Source: Vanilla planifolia
Lineage: Eukaryota; Streptophyta; Magnoliopsida; Asparagales; Orchidaceae
Length of the DNA stretch: 64,000 nucleotides
Reading direction: 5' to 3'
NCBI GenBank assembly: GCA_023846275.1
Contig: JAIUJO010000232.1
Span: forward strand, 305,619 to 369,618
Position numbers and translations under genes: made by a program. Below, piece after piece: positions 1 through 12,000 of the stretch (its first letter is position 1; every line of letters starts with the position of its first letter). Under the pieces are notes generated by a model. It made no database searches. It saw only the letters and a program-made list of their open reading frames with translations, and was not told where the DNA came from.

Positions 1-2968
1 ATGATATTATAAAAAATAAAAATAGAAAAATATTAAGAAATAAGATAAATTTCAAGTAAAAAAAGCATTCCAAGATAGTAAAGTGATCAAGTGTAGCATC
101 GCTAATCATCAAATTTTGTAAGAATCAAATATCTTGCGAATGATGCCAAAGCCATTTAAAAAAAAATAAGTAAAAAATTTCACATTGACTATGTAATAGA
201 GTAGAGTTTGTTAAGTTGAGTGAATGACATTCACCTCATCTTGATAAAAAGTGGTTTAGAGGTTTAAAAATTTACCAAAGTTAATGGTCATAAAAAAAAT
301 TCATTTTCGTTTTAGTGTTGTTTAAAAATATATATTTATGCTCAAATGGCAGAACTTTAAAAAATATAATATAACTAAATTAAACTAATGAAATGGTTAA
401 ATGAGAGGACATTTAGAGTTCCATGAAAATATTAAAAAGTTAAAGAAAAAATTTTGAAGATATAACATAAATAGTGAGGGAAAGTTCACCAAGGAGATCT
501 AGTTCAAAATCCTCAATCGTCAAATATGGTATGAACTAAAAAGTCTCATAAAAAATAAAATTAAAAAGTTGTACATTTAATTAAATAGAGCTCATTGAAA
601 AATGTCGAATGAAGTTTATTTTTTTAGATCTAAACTAATTTGGAATTTCCATGAACAACTAATGTTAAATATCCATAGCAATAATAGATAATTATTTTAA
701 TATTAAATAAATATATATTAAAAATTAAAATAGAGAAACTATGATATGAAATAAAGAAATTCTATGTTACTTCCCCAATTATTAAAATTTGCATGAATTA
801 AAATGTCTCATTAATTATGTTGACTCACTAGAAATTACATTACATAAAAATTTGAAAATGAAAAATTTAAATGATAATAGTGATCGAGTCGACTCCAATG
901 ACTCTTGTTTTAACTTTACCCAGATTCATTTGAAATTATTGCATTTACCAGTCAAAGTTATTATAAATAACAAGTTATTTTTTTAATATTATATAAATAT
1001 TTATTAAACTTATAATAAGATAAATTAAAGTGAAGAAATATGACCTGTATAAAGCAATGTAAATGCCATATGAGATGAGATTAAGAGTTATATATTAGTT
1101 TAACCAAATCAAAGCACAAACTTTGGAAAAAAAGGACTATAAATGTGAGAAAATTGCATTACAAGACATTATGGAGATTAAATGTAGCATCTTCAACCAT
1201 CAAATCAACTACAGATTAAAATGTGTTATAAAAGGTGTCAAATCCCTACAAAATGAAAAATTTATATTAAAACTAAAATGACATAAATTGAAGTATTGCA
1301 ATATAAGAAAACAAAAGTGATGTTGGCGATAGAGGAGGAAAATTAGAGTTACATAGTAATATAATAAATATAAAAACAATTTGATGAAATGAGAAATTAC
1401 ATGAAAAATTTGAATTCTATGATACATAGAAGATCACATGTAGCATCATCATTCATCAAGTCTAGCATTATATGAAATTTCCAAAAAGGTGTTCCAAAAT
1501 CCTAAAAATAAAAATTTTAGAAGATAAAAATTAATATTTAATTGAATTGCTCTTGTGAGGTCGAGCAGAGTGAGGTTTGTTTTTTCATCGTCTTAACTCA
1601 TTTGGAAATTCTACTAAATGCCAAAGAAAGTAAGAAGACATTTTAATGAATTATTATTTTATCCTTAAAAGCTTATTTGTTAAAGCTAAAATGACTCAAA
1701 TTAAAGCATTGTAATGGACCAAATCAAAGATTTTAAAATGTCACAAGGATGGTTATTTTAAGGTACTATAATAATCCTAGATGAAAGTGAAAATTATTAT
1801 AAATTTTACTTGAAAATAGCATTTTGTGATACAAAGAAGATCAAGTGAAACATCCTCAATTATGAAATCAGGCACGAACTAAAATATCTCAAATGAAAAG
1901 CCAAAAACATATAAAGTAAAATATTTAAAATATAGAAATCATTACTTAGTTGGACAGAGGTCATCGAGATGAGTTTAACGACTTATTTCTCCTTGACTAG
2001 AGTAATTACAGAATTAATGATAATTAATATAATTAAAAAATAGAAATCAAATAAATTAATTTTTTAAATATTTAGCAAAAATTCATTTTTGTTAAAATGA
2101 GATGAACTTAAGAAATATAATTGAATCAATTAAAAATGATGTAAAGATAATAATAGAGCAGATTTAGAGTAATTGAGTAATATAACAAAGCTAAAGCAAA
2201 GAATAATAAGAAATAAGGTAAATTGTATAGGAAAGTTGCATTCCAAATTATGAAAGAGATAGATTGTAACATCTTTGAACATCAAATATTGTTCATATTA
2301 AAATAAATTATAAATCTTGCAAAAGTCGTGAAAAATAAAATATGTAAAAGCTTCACTCTTAGTATTTGATTGGATAGAAAAGTGTGTTCATTTGGTGAGA
2401 GGCCTTGAGAATACTCCAAAGATGCTTTTTCCCTTATCAATTCCTAATTTAGAATTATTACTATTTGCAAAAAAGTAAAAATACACAAATTATAAGTTAA
2501 TATATTCATATTGCTTAACATATAATAAATTTTCAATAAAATAATTTGAAGTAATATAATATGAAAAATTTTAAGCTATATAACAATTATCACATGTGAT
2601 GAGAATTCTAATTTTATAAGAGGATAACCAAATAAAAGAAAAAATTATAATAAATGAGAAAAATAATATAAAAGTTTCTACTACAAGTTAATAAGAAGAT
2701 CGATCGTGGCATCCTTGACAGGCAATTCATATATGAATGGAAATGTCTTATAAAGAGTTTTGAATTCCTTAATGAAGATATTTAAAATAAAAGAAATCAA
2801 TATTTATTCAAATAAAGCAGTCCAAGAGAAGACTGTCAATTGTTTTTTTCCGTTCAATTAAACTGCATTTATGAATTACCAAATTAAATGAATAAATAAA
2901 ATAATAAATTATTATTGTATTATTAAATAACAAAATTTCAAACAACTCAATATATTAAATTCAAAGCC
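1..2968 (+). repeat. Left arm of ~2.9-kb inverted repeat
   Basis: This segment is the reverse complement of 5946-8848. Paired anchors are 91-109 with 8738-8756 (19 of 19 bases match), the ATTAAATTCAAAGCC box at 2954-2968 with 5946-5960, and the 'gaagactgtcaattg' stretch near 2830 with its complement near 6080. The arms share private features: the shortened unit near 1209-1260 has the same missing middle as its partner near 7560-7610. By eye the arms are around 90% identical, far closer than adjacent satellite units. The anchor sums differ by 67 bp, so small indels have accumulated. Position 1 still pairs (with about 8846), so the true arm end lies outside the window. Confidence 0.9.
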
Positions 2969-3320
2969 TTGTAAAGGTAAGAGGAGATGAGATTTGGAGT
3001 TAAATTTTCATGTAACCAAATCAAAGAAAAAAATTTAAAGAAATTAAATAAATATTATGCCAAAGTTCTCTTCCATGATACTATAAAGATCAAGCATAAT
3101 ATTCTCAATTATAAAATCATTTGTGAAACAAAATATCTCATAAAAAATGTAATAAGCTTAGAAAATAAAGTAGTTTACATTATAAAAATAAAGTTTTAAT
3201 TATATAAATTCATCAAGATGAGTCCAACAAAAACAACTTTTATCGTTTGGACTTCATTATGAATTAATTCAAATTATCAAACTAAAAAAGAATAGATAAT
3301 ATTAAATTAATATATTAATT

Positions 3321-3367
<47 letters not shown>

Positions 3368-3420
3368 AAGCTAAGTTTTGGAAAGTTGATGAATTGTAAA
3401 ATAACAAAATTAAAGCAATT
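2954..3420 (+). repeat. Direct repeat copy 1 (~460 bp)
   Basis: About one satellite unit, repeated at 4400-4866 in the same orientation with roughly 93% identity by eye. It starts at the TTCAAAGCC box and runs through a TA microsatellite to the 'gaattgtaaaataac' stretch. Both copies contain a 68-70 codon open frame (2987-3199 here), but that reflects the shared DNA, not selection on a protein. The copies separate at about 3420, where this one enters the small hairpin. Confidence 0.88.
3324..3365 (+). repeat. TA microsatellite, ~42 bp
   Basis: An uninterrupted run of TA dinucleotides inside a forward satellite unit. It sits where other units read 'aaatatatattaaagct', so it looks like an expansion of the unit's own short TATATAT. 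The partner direct repeat carries a run at the matching place (4779-4812). Confidence 0.97.
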
Positions 3421-3456
3421 GATACTCCAACAAAGCTAATTTTCATGTAAATCTTC

Positions 3457-3778
3457 ATGTAAGTTACATGAGAGGAGACTTGGAGTTAGAAAGTGATATG
3501 ATCAAATAAAAGAAAACATTTTGATAAAATAAGATAAACAGTAGGGGGATGTTGCCTTCCTGGATTCAAAGGAGATGTTGCCTTTCAGGAAACAAACATC
3601 ATTAGGCTCACATCAATGACCTATAATCTCCTGATTTGGTGATTATGGTTTTACACACAATCTCCTTTTATCCTGAAAGGCAACATCCCCTATTGTTTAT
3701 CTTATTTTATGAAAATGTTTTCTTTTATTTGATCATATCACTTTCTAACTCCAAGTCTCCTCTCATATAACTTACATC
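3457..3778. repeat. Hairpin: ~118-bp inverted repeat, ~85-bp loop
   Basis: Left arm 3457-3576 and right arm 3661-3778 are reverse complements. Over about 98 aligned bases I count roughly four differences, about 96% identity, much higher than between ordinary units. The arm carries satellite sequence (the 'agaggagacttggagtt' and 'gatgttgcc' boxes). The loop at 3577-3660 contains reverse-orientation satellite with an unusually GC-rich 'gatgttgcctttcagg' box. This is a young inverted duplication sitting on the forward-to-reverse switch. It could extrude as a cruciform or give a hairpin RNA; neither is shown by sequence. Confidence 0.92.
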
Positions 3779-4390
3779 TATTTGATTTTGTTATATTATA
3801 TTTTCTTAATTTATATTTTTCCAAATGAGGTCCAATCAAGATGAAGGGAATGCCATTAGACTTGCATCAACAAGCTCGATTTAATTAAATAAACATTTGC
3901 ATATTTTGAAAAATTTTACTTATTATTACTTTTGCATGTTGTATGTTTTTTTAATTCTCAATCAATTTGATGATTGAGTATGTCACATGTGAACTCCTCA
4001 CTTTCATGGAATACAAAGTTCTTATATAATTTATCTTATCTTTTTAAAAAAAATCTTATTTTGAGTTTATTATATTACTATGATACTCCAAAGCTTTTCT
4101 CATGTGGTGATTCATTTGCCATGATTATGTTACACTATATTGCTTAAATTTACCTTATTTTTACTTTAATTTATACATACTTTGTATTAAAATAGCAATT
4201 TATTAATATTTACACTAATGTACTTTGGTATTTTATAGTAACTCCAATGATGGTCAATTAGAACAAAAAATACCCTTCAACACTTTTCATTGAGCCCTAT
4301 CTAATTAAATTTTTGTTTTTATATTTTAAAAAAAATTCAAGCTCATTTTGTTTGTTTGAATCTACTAGGTCTCTTTGATTTATCTCATTT
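3590..4390 (-). repeat. Satellite array block 2, reverse units (~2)
   Basis: The complement of the unit reads on the plus strand. Near 3825 it shows 'aaatgaggtccaatcaagatgaa', and near 3970 'tgatgattgagtatgtcac', the reverse form of the core dyad. The block is bounded by the small hairpin on the left and by the second direct-repeat copy on the right. No gene is seen. Confidence 0.85.
4120..4375 (-). repeat. Inverted pair member, ~250 bp (partner 5635-5890)
   Basis: Reverse complement of 5635-5890. Shared stretches include 'gccatgattatgttacac' near 4129 against its complement near 5880, 'atgatggtcaattagaac' near 4250 against its complement near 5745, and 'tctactaggtctctttg' near 4360 against 'cctagtag' near 5640. 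Identity is high by eye, about 90%, again above the background between units. It adds a second axis of symmetry inside the larger fold-back. Confidence 0.85.
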
Positions 4391-4399
4391 ATGCTTTAG

Positions 4400-4775
4400 T
4401 ATACATTTAAATTCAAAGCCATGTAAATGTAAGAGGACATGAGATTTGGAGTTAAATGTTAATGTAACCAAATCAAAGAAAAAAAATTTAAAGAAATTAA
4501 ATAAATATTATGCCAAAGTTGTCTTCCATGATACTATAGAGATCAAGCGTTATATTCTCAATTATAAAATCACTTGTGAAACAAAATATCTCATAAAACA
4601 TGTAATAAGCTTAGAAAATAAAATAGTTTACATTATAAAAATAAAGTTTTAATTACATAAAACTCATAAAGATGAGTTCAACAAAAACAACTTTCAACGT
4701 TTGGACTTCATTATGAATTACTTCAAATCATCAAACTAAAAAAGGATAGATAATATTAAATTATTATATTAATTT

Positions 4776-4816
<41 letters not shown>

Positions 4817-4866
4817 GCTAAGTTTTGGAAAGTTGATGAATTGTAAAGTAACAAAATCAAAGCAAT
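4400..4866 (+). repeat. Direct repeat copy 2 (~460 bp)
   Basis: Second copy of 2954-3420, same orientation, about 93% identical by eye, and including the TA run at 4779-4812. The open frame at 4446-4652 is the counterpart of the one at 2987-3199. Copies 1.45 kb apart and far more alike than neighbouring units point to a recent segmental duplication, not to the original tandem amplification. Confidence 0.88.
4779..4812 (+). repeat. TA microsatellite, ~34 bp
   Basis: TA run at the same unit position as the one at 3324-3365. It differs in length by a few repeats, as expected of slippage after duplication. Confidence 0.96.
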
Positions 4867-5634
4867 CTAAAAGAAGGTGTTTTAGTGTTACATTGCTATA
4901 TAACTAAATTAAATCAAGGAATTTGATGTAATCATATAAATTCTACTAGAAAGTTGCATTACAAGGCCTGTGAAGATCGAGTGTAATATCCTTGACTTTT
5001 GAAGTTGGAATGAATTGAATTGTCTTAAAAAAGCCAAATCCATGGGAAATAAATTTAAAATATAAAAAAATGTTTAATTGTATAAAACTCATCATGATGA
5101 ATTCAACATTAGTTTTGCCATTATTGAACTCTATTTTGAGTTACTTTGAAGAACTAAACAGTATAAGTAAAATAATAATAAATTATTATTTCAATTTTAA
5201 CTAAATATATATTAAGATTCTAGTGAGATAAATTAATGTTATATGGTATAACCAAGTGAAATTATTATAAAGAACATATAAGAGAAGAGTTAAGAATTAA
5301 GGAAAAACTTTGAAAAAAATGATAAATTTTATGGGAGAATTGTTTTCTGGGATATTAACAAGATGGAGTGTAATGTACTCGATGGCCAAATGAATCACAA
5401 ATCAAAGTGTCTCATAAAGAGCACTAGTGTATCAGAAAGTAAAATATTTAAAAATATAAAAATGAATATTTGAATGTATTGTGTTAATAGTAATGTGTCC
5501 AATAATGTTTACTTCAAATTGATCAATCCCCATTTAGAATTATAAGAAATTACTAATGTAAAAAATAAGCACAAATAAAACAAACTTTTTTAATTTTAAC
5601 TAAATATATACTAAAGCATAAATTAGATAAATTA

Positions 5635-5890
5635 AAGAAACCTAGTAGATTCAAATAAACGAAATCAGCTTGAATATTTTTTAAAATATAGAAACAAAAA
5701 TTTAAATAGATAGGGCTCAATGAAAAGTGTGAAGGACATTTTTTGTTCTAATTGACCATCATTGGAGTTACTATAAAATACCAAAGTACATAAGTCTAAA
5801 TATTAATAAATTACTATTTTAATACAAACTACATATAAATTAAAGCTAAAATAATGTAAGTTTAAGCAATATAGTGTAACAAGATCATGG
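5635..5890 (+). repeat. Inverted pair member, ~250 bp (partner 4120-4375)
   Basis: Forward-orientation partner of 4120-4375. It ends at 'gtaacaagatcatggc', immediately before the second large arm. A further short complement of the 4403-4470 region follows at 5890-5945, so several breakpoints cluster within about 60 bp here. Confidence 0.85.
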
Positions 5891-5894
5891 CTTT

Positions 5895-8800
5895 GAATTT
5901 ACATGAAAATTTAACTCCAAATCTCATGTCCTCTTACATTTACATGGCTTTGAATTTAATATATTACATTGTTTGAAATTTTCTTATTTAATAATATAAG
6001 AATAATTTATTATTTTATTTATTCATTTAATTTGGTAATTCATAAATGAGGTTTAATCGAATGGAAAAAAACAATTGACAGTCTTCTCTTCGAATGCTTT
6101 ATTTGAATAAATATTGATTTCTTTGATTTTAAATATCTTCGTTAAGAATTTCAGGACTCTTCATAAGATATTTCCATTCATATATGAATTTCCTATCGAG
6201 GATGCTACGATTGATCTTCTTATTAACTTGTAGTAGAAACTTTTATATTATTTTTCTCATTTGTTATAATTTTTTCTTATATTTGGTTATACCCTTACAA
6301 AATTAGAATTGTCATCAGATGTGACAATTGTTATATGGCTTTAAATTTGTCATATTATATTACTTCAAATTATTTTATTGGAAATTTATTATATGTTAAA
6401 TAAAAATTAATATATTAACTTATCATTTGTGAATTTTTACTTTTTTGCAAATAGTAATAATTCTAAATTAGAATTCATAAGGAAAAAAGCATCTTTGGAG
6501 TATTCTCAAGGCCTCCCACCAAATGAACACACTTTTCTATCCAATCAAATACTAAGAGTGAAGATTTTACATATTTTATTTTTCACAGTCTTTGCAAGAT
6601 TTGGAATTTATTTTAATTTGAACAATATTTGATGTTCAAAGATGTTACAATCTATCTTTTTCATAATTTGGAATGCAACTTTCCTCTACAATTTACCTTA
6701 TTTCATATGATTCTTTGCTTTAGCTTTGTTATATTACTCAATTACACTAAATCTGCTCTATTAATTGATTCAAAAATTTAATTTATTAGATTTCTATTTT
6801 TTAATTGTATTCGCATTAACTCTGAAATTACTCCAGTCAAGGACAAATAAGTCGTTAAACTCATCTCAATGACCTTTGTCCAACTAAGTAATGATTTCTA
6901 TATTTTAAATATTTTACTTCATATGTTTTTGGCTTTTCTTTTGAAACATTTTTGTTCGTGTCTGATTTACTAATTGTGGATGTTTAACTTGATCTTCTTT
7001 GAATCACAAAATGCAATTTCCAAGTAAAATTTATTTTATGTCTAATAATTTTTCACTTTCATCAAGGATTATTATAGTATCTTAAAATAACCATCCTTGA
7101 GACATTTTAAAATCTTTGATTTGGTCCATTACAATGCTTTAATTTGAGTCATTTTAGCTTTAGAAAATAAGCTTTTAAGGATAAAATAATAATTCATTAA
7201 AATGATTTCATACTTTCTTTGGCATTTAGTAGAATTTCCAAATAAGTTAAGACCACGAAAAAACAAACCTCACTCTACTTGACCTCACAAGAGCAATTCA
7301 ATTAAATATTAATTTTTATCTTCTAAAATTTTTTATTTTTAGGATTTTGGAACACCATTTTACAAATTTCATATCATGCTGGACTTGATGAATGATGATG
7401 CTACATGTGATCTTCAATGTATCATAGAATTCAAATTTTTCATGTAATTTCTCATTTCTTCAAATTGTTTTTATATTTCATTATATTACTATGTAACTCT
7501 ATTTTTCCTCCCCTATCGCCAACATCACTTTTGTTTTGTTATATTGCAATACTTCAATTTATGTCATTTTAGTTTTAATATAAATTTTTTATTTTGTAGG
7601 GATTTGACACCTTTTATGACAAATTTTAACCTCTAGTTGATTTGATGGTTGAAGATGCTACATTTAATTTCCATAATGTCTTGTAATGCAACTTTCTCAC
7701 ATTACTAGTCCTATTTTTCAAAAGTTTGTGCTTTGATTTGGTTCAACTAATATATAACTCATTATCTCATCTCATATGGCATTTACCTTGCTTTGTACTG
7801 GTCATATTTCTTCACTTTAATTTATCTTATTATAAATTTAATAAATATTTATATAATATTAAAAAATAACTTGTTATTATTTATTCTAATTTTGACTGGT
7901 AAATGCAATAATTTCAAATGAATTTGGGTAAAGTTAAGACAATAATCATTGGAGTCGACTCTATTACTATTATCATTTCAATTTTTCAATTTCAAATTTT
8001 TATATAATGTAATTTCTAGTGAGTTAACGTAATTAATAAGACATTTTAATTCATGGTAATTTTAATAATTGGGGAAGTAACATAGAATTTCTTTATTTCA
8101 TATCATAGTTTCTCTATTTTAATTTTTAATATATATTTATTTAATATTAAAATAATTATCTATTATTGCTATGCATATTTAAAATTGGTTGTTCATTGAA
8201 ATTCCAAATAAGTTTAGATCTAAAAAAATAAACATCATTCGACAAGTTTCAATGAGCTTTATTTAATTAAATATGCAAAATTTTTAATTTTATTTTATAT
8301 GTGACTTTTTAATTCATACAATATTTGATGATTGAGGATTTTGAACTAGATCTCCTTGGTGAACTTTCCCTCACTATTTATTTTATATCTTCAAACTTTT
8401 TCCTTTAACTTTTTAATATTGTCATGGAACTCTAAATATCCTCCCATTTAACCATTTCATTGGTTTATTTGAGTTATATTATATTATTTAATATTTTTTC
8501 ATTTTAGCATAAATATATATTTTTACATAACACCAAAAAAAATGAATTGTTATTTATAAATATTAACTTTGGTAAATTTTTATAACTCTAAAATACTTTT
8601 GATCATGATGAGGTGAATGTCATTCACTCATCTTAACAAACTCTACTCTATTACATAGCCAATGTGAAATTTTTTACTAATTTTATTTTCGATGGCTTTG
8701 GCATTGTTCGCAAAAAATTTGATTCTTATAAAATTTCATGATTAGCGATGCTACACTTGATACCTTTACTATATCGAAATGCATATTTTCCTTGAAATCT

Positions 8801-9040
8801 ATCTTATTTCTTCATATTTTTTTATTTTATTTTTATATAATATTATGTACAATTAAATCACCTCCTTCTGAACTTTATATCGCATTGATTTGGATATATA
8901 ACCCAACTTTCATTTTTCTTACATCAAGTTTAATGTATAATTATTTTATATTAAATTAATAATTTATTATAATTTAATTAATTTTAATTTGGTAATTCCT
9001 AGAATTTTAATAAGGTTAGGTTGACATAAAAAAATATCAT
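5895..9040 (-). repeat. Satellite array block 4, reverse units (~7.5)
   Basis: Reverse-orientation units, mostly the right arm of the large fold-back (to 8848), followed by about 190 bp of reverse satellite with no partner inside the window. The core complement appears near 6210 ('gaggatgctacgattgatc'), 7395 ('gatgatgctacatgtgatc') and 8742 ('tagcgatgctacacttgat'). The orientation switches back near 9040. The open frames at 6429-6632 and 8738-8959 are unsupported. Confidence 0.88.
5946..8848 (-). repeat. Right arm of ~2.9-kb inverted repeat
   Basis: Reverse complement of 1-2968; paired anchors are listed with the left arm. The spacer between arms is about 2.98 kb and is itself made of rearranged satellite. 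Homology still holds at 8848, where the left partner runs out at the window edge. The arms hold about seven units each in matching order, including the same truncated unit, so the arm was copied as a block. Confidence 0.9.
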
Positions 9041-12000
9041 TTGAAAAAAAAACATAAATTGTGTAAGGAAGTGGTAATGTACGAGATACTTGGGGATTCA
9101 ACATACTATACTTAATATTGAAATTAGGCACGAATCAAATTGGTTCGTAAAGAATGATAAAAATTACAAAGTAAAATCTTTAAAAATATCAAAATAAATA
9201 AGAATTCTTTGAATCAGGTTAAGACAACTCCAACAATTTTTGTTTCATGTCGATCGAACCTCATCTATAATTATTATTAATGACCAAAAAAATAACGATA
9301 AAAAATATAAAATTATTTTTTCCAAAGGAAATTTAATATAAAACTAAAATTAAATAAATTTAGAAATTATAATATAATCAAATCAATGGAATGTAAAGGT
9401 AAGTAAAGAATATAATTAGAGTTCTATACTAATATAACTAAATCAATAAAACACAATTTGTAAAATTAGGTAAATAAAAAAAGAAAGGTGCAATCACAGA
9501 CACCGAAGAAATTTTAGATAATATCCTCATTTGAAAAAAAATATACTAATCAAAATACAAAGCAAACATGTCAAAGACCTTTCATACTAAAATATTTCAG
9601 AAAATGAAAATATATATATATAATTTTGTTGAGTGTGTTAGAATGAGTCCTAAGATGTTAGTTTCATCTCAATTGCACCTCATTTTTTTAGCAATGATTT
9701 ATTAATGTAAATAAGTGCAAATAATAAAAAAACTTCTTTAAAACTAAGAAAATACATTTTAAAGTTAGGGTGAGATAAATTGAAGCAATGTAATATAAAA
9801 AACACTTAACGGTTATACGAGAAGTGATTTTTTATTTCATGGTAATATAACCAAATCATAAGTTAAAACTTGAAGACATGGGATGGATAGCATAGGATTT
9901 TTGTATTCCAAGATACCAAAGACACTGATCATATCATCATCAAATGTCAAATGAGTCACAAATTGAAAAGACTCACAAAGTAAGAGAAAATCCTAAAAAA
10001 AAGTAGTTAAAACCATATAAATAAATTTTAAATTTGATAATGCTCATTGAGAACTATCCAATGATGTGTTTTTTTTCTCAAATCATACATCTTTTGGAAT
10101 CACTATAAATTTAGGAAGTATATAAACATATATAAAATTAAATTGTTACTTTAATATCAATTAAATATCTTTTCAAGTTTAAAAAAATAAGCTAAAGCAA
10201 TGTATTATAACAAAATTGAAAAGATTTAAATGTCACACTATGTTTAGAGTTTAATAATAAAATGCCCAAAGAAATAACAAAACTTTAAAGAAACGTGATA
10301 AATTTATAGTCTAAAATACTAAGAAAATCAAGGGTAACATCCATGACTATGAAATATGATAAAAGAAAAGCATCTTATATAGATTATTAAGACCCTAAAA
10401 ATTGAATATTTAAAATTGTAGATTTGAATATTTATTTGGATAAAATTCATTGAGAAGAGTTATAAGGCATTTGTTTCATATACATTAAGAATTGTTTTGA
10501 ATTAGTAAAATTTATCATCTTAAATAAATGTAAACAACAAAAAGTTATTATTTTTAAAGTCAAATTAGTTATAAATAAAAAATTTCATTACGCCCAAAAA
10601 CATAAAAATAAAATATTTAAAAATAAAAGTGAATAGTTAATTAGATAAGGATCATCTAGATTAGCCTAATGAGAATATTTAATCTCAATAAAACCTCCTG
10701 ATGATTTATTATGAATTATTAAACTAAATAACTATATGTTATAAAAAAATTTGAAAGTTAAGTAAATAAGTGTTAAATTTAGAAAGAGTTAAATTAAATT
10801 AATGCAATATAACCAAACAAAATAGTTATAAACAATAAGAGGAGATTTTATGTTACATCCTAATATAATAAATTAAAATGAAAAAAATTTTAGAAATGGT
10901 ATAAATTTCTTAAGAAACTTATATTCTAAGATAATAAGAAGAACGAGAGCTACATTCTTCATCATTAAATTAGATTGGAATTGAAATGTCTCATAAATTA
11001 TGCCAAGAGTAGGAAAATAATATTTAAAAATATAGTCGTTAAAAATTTAGTGAAAGAAGTTGTCAAGATTAGTCAACAATATTTGTTTTATATACTTTGA
11101 AACTTGTTTGGAATTATCATGAATGTCTCAAATAAATAATATTAAATAATAACTAATTACTTATTTGATGTTAAAAAATATATGTTAAACATTGAAGTAA
11201 GATATATTAAAGTAATATAATATAATCAAATGATTGGGTTATAAACATCACTTGTGTGTACAATAAAGTTTTCGAAGAAATATGACCAAATAAAAGTAAA
11301 ATATTTGAAGAAATGAGAAAAATGGCATGATAAATTTGCGTTGAAAGATACTAAGGAGATAAAATATAAAATCTTTGATATTGAAGTGTGTAAATTGAAA
11401 TGTCTCATAGAACATCAAAAAATATGAATAGAAAAAAATGTAAAGGTAAAAAAATGAACATTCAAATTGATAAATCTTATAAACATGAGTGAAATGATGT
11501 ATTTTTCAATCAACCTTAATTTGGAATTACTAGTAATTGCAAAAATGAATATTCATAAATAACAATAAAGTATTAACAATGTCAAAAAAGAGGATATTTA
11601 TAGTTTCATAAGAGCGTAACCATGTAGATGCTAAAATGTTTATGAAATTAGATAAATTAAATAAGATACCTTCATTATAACAAACTAAGCATATTAAGTG
11701 TAACATCTATGATTGTCAATCAGGTTCTAACAAAAATTTCCTTCAAAATGTGTACAAATTACATAAAATAAAAAAATATGGAAATATGTATTTTGTTTGA
11801 TTGATCTTATCATGATGAGAGCAACAATATTTATTTCATCTTAATTATTACTAATTTAAAATTATAGCAAATTTCATAAGTAAATAAGAAAAAATAATTT
11901 AAAAGTATTATTTCAATACTTAGAACAAATACATTAAAACTAAGATGTGATAATTTAAAGAAAGAAAACCATATTAAAGGGAAAAAGTCAAGCAAATATG

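Larger units (their letters stand above)
1..3590 (+). repeat. Satellite array block 1, forward units (~8)
   Basis: Tandem diverged copies of the ~420-bp unit. The CATCCT-like core recurs near 1444, 1850, 2271, 2710 and 3099, giving spacings of about 406, 421, 439 and 389 bp. Between cores the same order repeats: a 'gtctcataaa' stretch, 'ttaattagatagagctcat', 'gaattac', an AT-only zone, 'aaatgagataaatt', two 'taaccaaatcaaag' boxes, then 'gttgcattccaaga'. The unit near 1209-1260 lacks its middle, jumping from the 'aaatcc' zone to the 'attaaaactaaaatga' zone. No coding frame is credible. Most of the block is also the left arm of a large inverted repeat. The array probably extends past the window edge. 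Confidence 0.9.
4390..5895 (+). repeat. Satellite array block 3, forward units (~3.5)
   Basis: Forward units, with cores near 4550 ('ttatattctcaatt'), 4985 ('aatatccttgac') and 5370 ('aatgtactcgatgg'). The block begins with direct-repeat copy 2 and ends with the partner of the 4120-4375 inverted segment. It fills the centre of the large fold-back. No gene is seen. Confidence 0.87.

Noticed and set aside
3324-3365. TA run as a replication origin or promoter element
   Set aside because: It is a simple expansion of the unit's own TATATAT and nothing around it suggests an origin or transcription start.
2987-4652. Pair of similar 68-70 codon proteins (2987-3199 and 4446-4652) that look like a conserved small gene family
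   Set aside because: They lie in a 460-bp direct DNA duplication whose non-coding parts are equally conserved, and the frame is ordinary satellite sequence.
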